Shown one piece after another: positions 57,307 through 64,000 of a stretch of DNA of 64,000 nt. The notes beneath the pieces are model-generated. The model did not search any database, was not told where the DNA came from, and was given only the letters and a program-made list of their open reading frames with translations. Both the position numbers and the translations under genes were made by a program. Numbering within the stretch: the first letter of the stretch is position 1; every line of letters starts with the position of its first letter. The stretch spans positions 27,465-91,464 of the forward strand of contig NZ_JALM01000024.1 in the NCBI RefSeq assembly GCF_000737195.2, given 5' to 3'. Source of the DNA: Sciscionella sediminilitoris (GTDB taxonomy: Bacteria; Actinomycetota; Actinomycetes; Mycobacteriales; Pseudonocardiaceae).

Positions 57307-57915
57307 GTGCGAAACAATCGCTCGAAGACAGTCGCCGGAATCATCGCCGTGGGCGTGGCCCCGCTGGCCCTCGTGTTCGCCTCATCGGGAAGCGCGCTGG
57401 CACATGGATATACCCAGGACCCGCCAAGCAGGTCGTACCAGTGCAAACTCGGCAAGGTGCAGAACTGCGGGCCGATCCAGTGGGAACCGCAGAGCGTGGA
57501 GGGCCCCAAGGGGTTCCCGAAGGCCGGTCCGGACGACGGGAAACTGTGCGCGGCCAACCATGCGGACTACAGCCAGCTCGATGATCCGCGCGGTGGCAAG
57601 TGGCCGGCTACCGACCTGCCCAGCGGACAAAAGACCAAGTTCACCTGGACCCTGACCGCGGCGCACGCCACCACCGACTTCCGGTACTTCATCACCAAGG
57701 ACGGCTGGGATCCCACCAAGCCACTGACCAGAGCGGCGCTGGACCCGCAGCCCTTCGCCAGCGTCGACTACGGCGGTAAGCAGCCGCCGAAGACCGTCGA
57801 TCACGACGTCCAGCTGCCCGCGGGCAAGACCGGGCGACACCTCATCTACGCGGTCTGGGACATCGCGGACACCGGGAACGCCTTCTACTCCTGCGCCGAT
57901 GTAAACCTCTCCTGA
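57307..57915 (+). CDS. AA10 lytic polysaccharide monooxygenase
   Basis: A 202-residue secreted copper enzyme that cleaves chitin or cellulose oxidatively. After a signal peptide ending SSGSALA, the mature protein would begin with His33 (HGYTQDPPSRSYQC); with His120 in LTAAHATTDFRYFIT it forms the copper histidine brace. Four to six Cys are placed as in AA10 proteins, and the end IADTGNAFYSCADVNLS has the axial Phe. No carbohydrate-binding module is attached. GTG 57307 has AAGGAG seven bases upstream. It interrupts the usual anti-sigma-trxB adjacency. Confidence 0.94.
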   Translation: MRNNRSKTVAGIIAVGVAPLALVFASSGSALAHGYTQDPPSRSYQCKLGKVQNCGPIQWEPQSVEGPKGFPKAGPDDGKLCAANHADYSQLDDPRGGKWPATDLPSGQKTKFTWTLTAAHATTDFRYFITKDGWDPTKPLTRAALDPQPFASVDYGGKQPPKTVDHDVQLPAGKTGRHLIYAVWDIADTGNAFYSCADVNLS

Positions 57916-57933
57916 CCTGCTGAAACATCCCTT

Positions 57934-57973
57934 GTGAGCGGTTGTGTTGGTTAGAACCAACACAACCGCTCAC
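57934..57973 (+). repeat. 40-bp palindrome copy H (after LPMO gene)
   Basis: Perfect arms GTGAGCGGTTGTGTTGGTT and AACCAACACAACCGCTCAC around AG, starting 18 bases after the LPMO TGA with spacer CCTGCTGAAACATCCCTT; ACGTTTC follows. The C at arm position 6 is matched by G in the other arm. Confidence 0.85.
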
Positions 57974-58093
57974 GACGTTTCACGGCGCGACGGGGCGCAC
58001 ACACCGGCATGGAACATCCACCGCATACGATCGCGTTGACACCGGTACGTGATGAGCTCGACCGGGGTGATCCGAGAGCGACTGGAGGGTGAA

Positions 58094-59077
58094 GTGGCAG
58101 GGCAGCACGAGGTACGCGATCTGATCATCGTCGGATCCGGGCCCGCGGGATACACGGCCGCGGTGTACGCGGCGCGCGCGCAGCTCGAACCGCTGGTGTT
58201 CGAGGGCACCCAGTTCGGCGGCGAGCTGATGAACACGACCGAGGTGGAGAACTACCCGGGGTTCCGGGACGGAATCATGGGCCCGGACCTGATGGAACAG
58301 TTTCGTGCCCAGGCCGAACGGTTCGGCGCCGAACTGCTCGCCCGCGACGTGGAGTCGGTCGAGCTCGAGGGGCCGATCAAGTACGTCACCGTCGGTGGTG
58401 AGCGCTACGCCGCGCGCGCGGTGATCCTGGCGACCGGCGCGGAACCGCGGTACCTGCACGTCCCCGGGGAGCAGAAGCTGCTCGGCCACGGGGTCTCCGC
58501 CTGCGCCACCTGCGATGGCTTCTTCTTCCGCGACCAGGACATCGCCGTGGTCGGCGGCGGGGACTCGGCCATGGAGGAGGCGACCTTCCTGACCAGGTTC
58601 GCTCGCTCGGTCACGATCATCCACCGCCGCGAGGAGTTCCGCGCCTCGAAGATCATGCTCGAGCGCGCGCGGGCGAACGAGAAGATCCGCTGGCAGCTCA
58701 ACTCGGAAGTGACCGAGGTGCGCGGCGAATCGAGTGTTTCCGGTGTGACCTTGCGCGACACGGTCACCGGTGAGGAATCAAACCTGGACGTCACGGGGTT
58801 GTTCATGGCGATCGGCCACGATCCGCGCTCGGCCGTGGTGCGCGGGCAGGTCGACACCGATGAGGACGGCTACGTGCGCGTGCAGTCCCCCACCACCTAC
58901 ACCAATGTGGCCGGGGTGTTCGCGTGTGGTGACCTCGTCGACCACACCTACCGCCAGGCGGTCACCGCCGCGGGTTCGGGTTGCTCGGCCGCGATCGACG
59001 CGGAGCGCTGGCTGGCCGAGAACGCGGAGCCGGAGGCCGCCGTGCTGGCGGGCTCGACCGGACCAAGCGCGGGCTGA
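58094..59077 (+). CDS. trxB: Thioredoxin-disulfide reductase
   Basis: A 327-residue FAD/NADPH flavoenzyme that keeps thioredoxin reduced. FAD motif [19 protein letters not shown] (Gly14-Gly19), redox-active CATC at 137-140 in [18 protein letters not shown] motif [12 protein letters not shown], and the closing FAD segment [28 protein letters not shown] 58094 follows GGAGGGTGAA; the longer frame from ATG 58049 adds a non-conserved lead. trxA follows after 38 bases. Confidence 0.96.
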   Translation: MAGQHEVRDLIIVGSGPAGYTAAVYAARAQLEPLVFEGTQFGGELMNTTEVENYPGFRDGIMGPDLMEQFRAQAERFGAELLARDVESVELEGPIKYVTVGGERYAARAVILATGAEPRYLHVPGEQKLLGHGVSACATCDGFFFRDQDIAVVGGGDSAMEEATFLTRFARSVTIIHRREEFRASKIMLERARANEKIRWQLNSEVTEVRGESSVSGVTLRDTVTGEESNLDVTGLFMAIGHDPRSAVVRGQVDTDEDGYVRVQSPTTYTNVAGVFACGDLVDHTYRQAVTAAGSGCSAAIDAERWLAENAEPEAAVLAGSTGPSAG

Positions 59078-59115
59078 CCCGCTCGCGCATCGAGAAGAAC
59101 GGGTAAGGAGCAAAC

Positions 59116-59442
59116 ATGGCTGGAAACACCGTCGAGGTCACCGACCAGTCCTTCAAGAGCGATGTGCTCGACAGCGACAAGCCGGTGCTCGTGGACTTCT
59201 GGGCGACCTGGTGCGGCCCGTGCAAGATGGTCGCGCCGGTGCTCGAGGAGATCGCCGACGAGAACTCGGACAAGCTCACGATCGCCAAGCTCGACATCGA
59301 CTCGAACCCCGAGGTCGTGCGCGATTACCAGATCATGTCCGTGCCGACGCTGATGGTCTTCAAGGGCGGCGAGCCGGTGAAGCAGATCGTGGGCGCGAAG
59401 CCGAAGGCGGCGCTGCTCTCGGATCTGTCCGAGTACATCTGA
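59116..59442 (+). CDS. trxA: Thioredoxin
   Basis: A 108-residue thioredoxin with active site WCGPC (Cys33, Cys36) in VLVDFWATWCGPCKMVAPVL, cis-Pro in MSVPTLMVFKGGE, and standard length. It is the substrate of the preceding reductase and donates electrons to ribonucleotide reductase and other targets. AAGGAG precedes ATG. trxB-trxA-cwlM is the mycobacterial order. Confidence 0.97.
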   Translation: MAGNTVEVTDQSFKSDVLDSDKPVLVDFWATWCGPCKMVAPVLEEIADENSDKLTIAKLDIDSNPEVVRDYQIMSVPTLMVFKGGEPVKQIVGAKPKAALLSDLSEYI

Positions 59443-59485
59443 TCACTCGATAACGTTTCGGCGTGGTTTTCGCCACGCGGACAAC

Positions 59486-59554
59486 AAGGCCCGGCGCTCC
59501 CGCGTGTTGTTACCGTCCCAGTCACGGTGCGCACGAGCCGAGTGCCGGGCCTTT
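59486..59554 (+). terminator. Possible terminator after trxA
   Basis: AAGGCCCGGC (59486-59495) and GCCGGGCCTT (59544-59553) are complementary, followed by TTTT, though the loop is about 48 bases and contains further self-complementary parts. A smaller hairpin CGTGG-TTTTCG-CCACG lies at 59462-59477. Together they probably end the trxBA transcript. Confidence 0.5.
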
Positions 59555-59737
59555 TCGGGGTTCCTCACGTGCGCCGACGCACGGGGTCACCCTTGCGTCA
59601 CCGGCGCGGGGCCACAAGGCACAATAAGTGGATATCGGGGTCAAGCATGGGTGAAGCCGGCCGTGTATCCCCCGGTAGAGCGAGATGACGACCGCGCCGC
59701 GTGCGATGCATCGGTGCCTGAGCGAAGCGAGGAGTGC

Positions 59738-60883
59738 ATGCCGCAACTTCACCGCGGTGACGCTGGCCCCGCCGTTTCCGAAGTGCGGTCGATCCTTGTC
59801 AAACTCGGCCTGCTCACCGAGTCGCACAACGGCTCACACGAGGTGTTCGACGCCGCCTGTGAGCACGCCGTGCGCGAACTGCAGCAACGCAAAGGCCTGA
59901 TCACCGACGGCGTGGTCGGCCCCGCGACCTACCGCGCGATGCTCGACGCGACGTACACGCTCGGCGCGCGCCCGCTCGCTTACACCGTCTCGGCCCCGAT
60001 GAGTGGGGACGATGTGCTCGCGCTTCAGGAGCGGCTGCTCGAGCTCGGGTACGACGCGGGCCGCCCGGACGGGGTGTTCGAGGGGCAGACCGAGCACGCC
60101 CTGCGGGATTTCCAGCGCGATATGAAGCTCACCGTGGACGGCATCTGCGGCGCGGTGACCGTGCGCACCCTGCGCCAGCTCGCCCCCAAGGTGCGCGGCG
60201 GGAGCCCGGTGCTGCTGCGTGAGCAGGAGCGGATGCGTACCGCCGGTCCGCGGCTGCGCGGCAAACGGATCATCATCGACCCCGGGCACGGCGGGCCGGA
60301 CCGGGGCGTCGTCGCCGAGGATGTGTGCGAGGCCGACATCGTGTTCGACCTCGCGCGCCGGCTCGAGGGCCGGATGCAGGCGACCGGGATGGACGCGCTG
60401 CTGACCAGGGGACCAGAGCACTGCCCGACCGAGCCGGAGCGGGCCAGGTTCGCCAACGAGACCGGGGCGGACCTGTTCCTGTCCCTGCACGTCGACGGGC
60501 ACCGTTCACCGCACGCGCGTGGGGTCGCTTGTTTCCACTTCGGCGCGGGCAATGGGCGCACCGGATCCACCATCGGGGAAGCGCTGGCCGGGTTCATCCA
60601 GCGCGAGGTCACCGCGCGTACCGGGCTGCTGGACTGCCGTTCGCACGGGCGCGGCTGGGATTCGCTGCGGCTCACCCGCTGTCCCGCGGTGCGCGTCGAG
60701 GCCGGGTACCTCACCAATGCCAGTGACCGGGCGAACCTGCGCGATCCCGCGTTCCTGGACCGGATCGCCGAGGGCATGCTCATCGCGGTCAAGCGGCTCT
60801 ACCTGCTCGGTGAGGGCGACCAGCCGACGGGCACGTTCACCTTCGCCGACATTCTCCGGCACGAACTCGCCAAGGCCGAGTAA
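59738..60883 (+). CDS. cwlM: Peptidoglycan-binding N-acetylmuramoyl-L-alanine amidase-like CwlM
   Basis: A 381-residue protein. Two PG_binding_1 domains (AVSEVRSILVKLGLL and DDVLALQERLLELGYDAGRPDGVFEGQTEHALRDFQ, named by their ends) precede an Amidase_3 domain: IIIDPGHGGPDRG with His184, Glu198, LFLSLHVDGH with His251, and VEAGYLTN with the catalytic-type Glu. In M. tuberculosis CwlM is cytoplasmic and activates MurA after PknB phosphorylation; no signal peptide is seen here either. ATG 59738 is chosen after GGAG; the frame extends 78 codons upstream through sequence without homologous character. Confidence 0.92.
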   Translation: MPQLHRGDAGPAVSEVRSILVKLGLLTESHNGSHEVFDAACEHAVRELQQRKGLITDGVVGPATYRAMLDATYTLGARPLAYTVSAPMSGDDVLALQERLLELGYDAGRPDGVFEGQTEHALRDFQRDMKLTVDGICGAVTVRTLRQLAPKVRGGSPVLLREQERMRTAGPRLRGKRIIIDPGHGGPDRGVVAEDVCEADIVFDLARRLEGRMQATGMDALLTRGPEHCPTEPERARFANETGADLFLSLHVDGHRSPHARGVACFHFGAGNGRTGSTIGEALAGFIQREVTARTGLLDCRSHGRGWDSLRLTRCPAVRVEAGYLTNASDRANLRDPAFLDRIAEGMLIAVKRLYLLGEGDQPTGTFTFADILRHELAKAE

Positions 60884-60903
60884 CCACCTGGCTGTCGCCC
60901 GGG

Positions 60904-61548
60904 TCAGCGCTCCGAACGGAAGGGCTGACCGAGTGCGGGCGCGCCCTGCTGGATGGTCACCGTGGACAGCAGGCGCTCGAGTGCCGCTTCGACGTCTTCC
61001 TTCCAGGAGATCGCGCTGCGCAGTTCGAGCCGCAGCCGCGGCCACTTGTGGTGCGGGCGCACCGTCTTGAAACCGACCGAGAGCAGGAAGTCGGCGGGGA
61101 TCACACAGGTCGCCCCTTCCACCGGGTCGGCGTCCCCGAAGGCCTCGATCGCCTTCACTCCGCGCTTGGTGAGGTCCTTGGCGACCGCCTGCACGAGCAT
61201 CCGGCCCACTCCGCCGTCCCCGAAGTCGGAGAGCACGCGCAGCGCGGTGAGCAGTACGGCGTCGGCACTGACCGGGGCGGTCGGGAAGGCGGCGGCCCTC
61301 GGCACGATGTTCGGCGGGCCGTAGAGCGCGTATCCCGCGGGGACCTCGTCCACGTAGGCGATCCGTCCGCAGGAGCCCCAGTCGAGCAGCACGCTCGAGA
61401 TCCAGGCTTCCTTCTCGAACTCGACATCGCCGTACTGCTCGGCCTCCTCGCGCAGGTGCGGGGCCAGTTCCCAGAACACGCACCTTCTGCACTGTTTGGG
61501 GAGCCCGTCGAGATTGTCGAGCGTGACGCCAACCACGCGGCGAGTCAA
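60904..61548 (-). CDS. GNAT-family acetyltransferase (Rv3916c-like)
   Basis: A 214-residue protein. A Cys pair near the start (PKQCRRCVFWEL) is a family feature, followed by a GNAT fold with GGVGRMLVQAVAKDLTKRGVKAIEAFGD and GFKTVRPHHKWPRLRLEL. It is the counterpart of Rv3916c, conserved beside cwlM/trxA in actinobacteria; target unknown. Start is TTG 61548, five bases after AAAGGGAGG, rather than the upstream GTG. It is convergent with cwlM. Confidence 0.88.
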   Translation of the reverse strand: MTRRVVGVTLDNLDGLPKQCRRCVFWELAPHLREEAEQYGDVEFEKEAWISSVLLDWGSCGRIAYVDEVPAGYALYGPPNIVPRAAAFPTAPVSADAVLLTALRVLSDFGDGGVGRMLVQAVAKDLTKRGVKAIEAFGDADPVEGATCVIPADFLLSVGFKTVRPHHKWPRLRLELRSAISWKEDVEAALERLLSTVTIQQGAPALGQPFRSER

Positions 61549-61691
61549 CAGACCTCCCTTTAGCTGCACGAATGAGGTGATACGAGCTTAGCCGGGTGTG
61601 CTCGCGGCGCCGTTCCCCCAGGCACGACGGTTACACTCGGCCGGTACCACTGTATGCCCGCCAATCTCGAAGCGCGACCTTGGAGCGCCGG

Positions 61692-63011
61692 ATGACCGAA
61701 CAGCGGCCGGCAAGACCGGACTCGAGCCAGCACGATCTCGACCCCCACCTGCGCCGGTACGCCGCGCGCACCTCGGGGATGACCGCATCGGAGATCCGAG
61801 CTCTGTTCGCCGTCGCCAGCCGTCCCGAGGTGGTCTCGCTGGCCGGTGGCATGCCCAATCTCGCCGCGCTCCCCCTCGACTCGTTGTCCACCGAGATCGG
61901 GGACCTGATCGCGAACGAGGGGCTCACCGCGCTGCAGTACGGCTCGGCCCAGGGCGTGGTAGCCCTGCGCGAGCAGATCTGCGAGGTGATGGGGCTCGAG
62001 GGGATCTCGGCGCACCCGGACGATGTCGTGGTGACCGTCGGTTCGCAGATGGCCCTCGACATGGTGACCCGGTTGTTCTGCGATCCCGGCGATGTCGTGC
62101 TCGCCGAAGGGCCGTCCTATGTGGGCGCGCTCGGTTCCTTCGCCGCCTATCAGGCCCAGGTCGTGCACGTGGCCATGGACGACGACGGCCTGCAGCCCGA
62201 GGCTCTGCGCGCGGCGATCGAGTCCTGCCGCAAGTCCGGGCAGCGGATCAAATTCCTGTACACGATCCCGAATTTCCACAATCCGGCCGGGGTGACGCTG
62301 AGCATCGAGCGACGTGCCGAGATCGTGGAGATCTGCCGCAGCGCGGGAATCCTGATCATCGAGGACAACCCGTACGGCATGCTCGGCTTCGACGGCCAGG
62401 TGTACCCGGCGCTGCGCACCCTCGATCCGGAGAACGTGATCTATCTCGGCTCGTTCTCGAAGACGTTCGCCGCCGGGCTGCGCGTCGGCTGGGCGCTGGC
62501 CCCGCACGCGGTGCGCGAAAAGCTGGTGCTCGCCGCGGAATCGGCGACCCTGTGCCCGCCGACCTTCAATCAGCTCGTGGTTTCCCGGTACCTGGCAACG
62601 CACGACTGGCAGGGCAACATCAAGCAGTTCCGCCGGAACTACGCCGAGCGCAGGGACGCGATGCTGCATGCGCTAGAGCAGTATCTGCCGCAGGGGTGCA
62701 CCTGGACCCGCCCCGAGGGCGGGTTCTTCGTCTGGCTCACCGTCCCCGAAGGTGTGGACACGAAGGCGATGCTTCCCCGTGCGGTCACCGCGCGGGTCGC
62801 CTACGCTTCGGGAACCGGTTTCTACGCGGACGATTTCGGGAGCAGGCAGATGCGGCTCTCGTACTGCTATCCGACCCCGGATCGGATCACCGAAGGGGTG
62901 CGTAGGCTCGCCGGGGTGCTCGAGTCGGAGCTCGAGCTCTACGAAACCTTCGGGCCGACGGCGCGGCGCGAGATCAGCGGGCCGCAGTCGCCTTCGCCCG
63001 ACACCGCATAA
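61692..63011 (+). CDS. PLP-dependent class I aminotransferase
   Basis: A 439-residue fold-type I aminotransferase of the MocR-domain/LysN-like group without a GntR domain. VVSLAGGMPNLAALP, LQYGSAQGVVALREQI, IPNFHNPAGVTLS, the Schiff-base Lys257 in GSFSKTFAAGLRVGW and the carboxylate-binding Arg near MRLSYCY are seen. Such enzymes act on aromatic, 2-aminoadipate or branched-chain substrates; which is unclear. ATG 61692 follows GGAG by seven bases. Conserved near cwlM and parB in actinobacteria. Confidence 0.9.
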   Translation: MTEQRPARPDSSQHDLDPHLRRYAARTSGMTASEIRALFAVASRPEVVSLAGGMPNLAALPLDSLSTEIGDLIANEGLTALQYGSAQGVVALREQICEVMGLEGISAHPDDVVVTVGSQMALDMVTRLFCDPGDVVLAEGPSYVGALGSFAAYQAQVVHVAMDDDGLQPEALRAAIESCRKSGQRIKFLYTIPNFHNPAGVTLSIERRAEIVEICRSAGILIIEDNPYGMLGFDGQVYPALRTLDPENVIYLGSFSKTFAAGLRVGWALAPHAVREKLVLAAESATLCPPTFNQLVVSRYLATHDWQGNIKQFRRNYAERRDAMLHALEQYLPQGCTWTRPEGGFFVWLTVPEGVDTKAMLPRAVTARVAYASGTGFYADDFGSRQMRLSYCYPTPDRITEGVRRLAGVLESELELYETFGPTARREISGPQSPSPDTA

Positions 63012-63026
63012 GGAGTCTTCCCTCAA

Positions 63027-63971
63027 TTGTCCGATCACGTGGTCGCCGTGCTCTCCGGCGGCCTATCCCATGAACGCGAGGTATCCCTGCGCTCCGGGCG
63101 GCGGCTCTCGGCCGCACTGCGTTCGGTCGGCATCACCACCATGGAATGGGACGCCGACTCCGCGCTGATCGGCCGGCTGGCCAGTGAACGCCCCGATGCC
63201 GTCGCGATCGCGCTGCACGGCGGCCAGGGCGAGAACGGGTCCATCCAGACCATCCTCGAGATGCACGATGTCCCGTTCGTCGGCAGTGACTCGCACGCGT
63301 GCCGGCGCGCCTGGGACAAGCCCACCGCGAAGTCCGAGCTGCACCGCGCGGGCATCCGAACCCCGGACTGGGTCGTCCTGCCGCACAGCACCTTCCGCGA
63401 GCTCGGCGCGCAGGCGGTACTCGACGCCATGGTCGCGAAACTCGGACTGCCGCTGATCCTCAAGCCCGAGCAGGGCGGTTCCGCGCTCGGGGTCCAGGTC
63501 GTGCACGAGGCAGGCGAACTGCCCGCGGCCATGGTCGGCTGCTTCGCCTACGGCGACACCGTGCTCGCCGAGCAGTACATCACCGGAACCGAGGTCGCCG
63601 TCACCGTGCTCGACACCGGCGAGGGCCCCGTAGCCCTGCCACCCGTCGAGATCGCGCCACAGGGACCGCTCTACGACTACACCGCCCGGTACACCGCGGG
63701 GCTGACCACCTTCCACGCCCCCGCCCGGCTCACCGAGACCGACGCGGACGCCGTGGTCGAACTCGCCATCTCCGCGCACAAACAGCTCGACCTGCGCGAC
63801 GTCTCCCGCACGGATGCCATCGTCACCGCCAAGGGCGAGGTCTACTTCCTCGAGGTCAACGTATCCCCAGGGCTCACCGAGACATCCCTGCTGCCCATGG
63901 CGGTCCAAGCGGCGGGCCGATCCCTCGGTGACGTGTTCGCCGCCCTCATCGAACAATCCCTGACCCGCTGA
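63027..63971 (+). CDS. D-alanine-D-alanine ligase-like ATP-grasp protein
   Basis: A 314-residue ATP-grasp ligase. VAVLSGGLSHEREVSLRSG is the Ddl N-terminus; LHGGQGENGSIQTILEMHDVPFVGSDSHACRRAWDK, LPLILKPEQGGSALGVQVV and YFLEVNVSPGLTETSLLPMA supply ATP and D-Ala contacts. It resembles the short actinobacterial Ddl paralog near parB rather than the main 350-370 residue Ddl, so it may be an accessory ligase. Start is TTG, with AAGGAG 11 bases upstream. TGA runs into palindrome copy I. Confidence 0.85.
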   Translation: MSDHVVAVLSGGLSHEREVSLRSGRRLSAALRSVGITTMEWDADSALIGRLASERPDAVAIALHGGQGENGSIQTILEMHDVPFVGSDSHACRRAWDKPTAKSELHRAGIRTPDWVVLPHSTFRELGAQAVLDAMVAKLGLPLILKPEQGGSALGVQVVHEAGELPAAMVGCFAYGDTVLAEQYITGTEVAVTVLDTGEGPVALPPVEIAPQGPLYDYTARYTAGLTTFHAPARLTETDADAVVELAISAHKQLDLRDVSRTDAIVTAKGEVYFLEVNVSPGLTETSLLPMAVQAAGRSLGDVFAALIEQSLTR

Positions 63972-63990
63972 CCTGGTCAAACGGGTGCTT

Positions 63991-64000
63991 GTGCGTGGTT
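63991..64000 (+). repeat. 40-bp palindrome copy I, cut by window end
   Basis: GTGCGTGGTT, the first ten bases of the palindrome, starts exactly 19 bases after the TGA of the ligase gene. The spacer CCTGGTCAAACGGGTGCTT differs from those of copies D and G by only a few bases. Confidence 0.75.

Noticed and set aside
59443..59737. c-di-AMP (ydaO) riboswitch before cwlM
   Set aside because: The gap holds hairpins but I could not match the ydaO conserved blocks; terminator of trxA is simpler.

Overview
The window is 64 kb of high-GC actinobacterial chromosome that includes the replication origin. Gene content and order (gyrA-gyrB-DUF721-recF-gnd-dnaN-oriC-dnaA-rpmH-rnpA-yidD-yidC-khpB-rsmG-parA-parB, a DUF3566 protein after gyrA, murJ/sigM/cwlM, F420-type oxidoreductase, GTG and TTG starts) fit the mycolate/Pseudonocardia branch, most likely Pseudonocardiales. 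I cannot fix the genus from sequence alone.

Region 1 (1-5.3 kb) is the right end of an integrated conjugative element of the pSAM2/AICE type. It has an FtsK/SpoIIIE translocase, a RepSA-like initiator, an excisionase and a tyrosine integrase in one chain of overlapping genes, ending at the 3' end of tRNA-Ile(GAU), its probable attachment site. Region 2 (5.3-17.2 kb, minus strand) is the gyrase/recF/dnaN/dnaA block, with oriC between dnaA and dnaN. Region 3 (17.7-23.2 kb, plus strand) holds ribosomal protein L34, RNase P protein, membrane insertion (YidD, YidC, KhpB), RsmG and the ParAB segregation system, with two clear parS sites. Together regions 2 and 3 replicate and segregate the origin.

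Region 4 (23.2-47.3 kb) is a mixed stretch between parB and pcnA: two DUF1707 proteins, PTS enzyme I, a metallo-hydrolase, tRNA-Gly, a complete glycine-betaine ABC transporter, an AT-rich two-gene ECF sigma/TPR unit, dcd, prephenate dehydrogenase, tadA, tRNA-Ser, a SigG-type sigma factor, oxidoreductases, fba, and leuS with a leucine leader peptide and two hairpins that look like an attenuator. Region 5 (47.5-64 kb) is the conserved pcnA-nudix-DUF6049-murJ-pseudokinase-sigM-anti-sigma-(LPMO)-trxB-trxA-cwlM-GNAT block followed by an aminotransferase and a D-Ala-D-Ala ligase-like gene. It combines envelope synthesis, its sigma control and thiol redox. From what I know of Mycobacterium tuberculosis and Streptomyces coelicolor, the block runs in the opposite orientation relative to parB.

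The most striking unexplained signal is a family of nine 40-bp palindromes at gene 3' ends throughout the chromosomal part. The outer arms vary with compensatory changes, a conserved 18-19 nt spacer follows a TGA stop, and two genes take their stop codon from the palindrome arm itself. They are probably transcription terminators, but their sequence uniformity is unusual.
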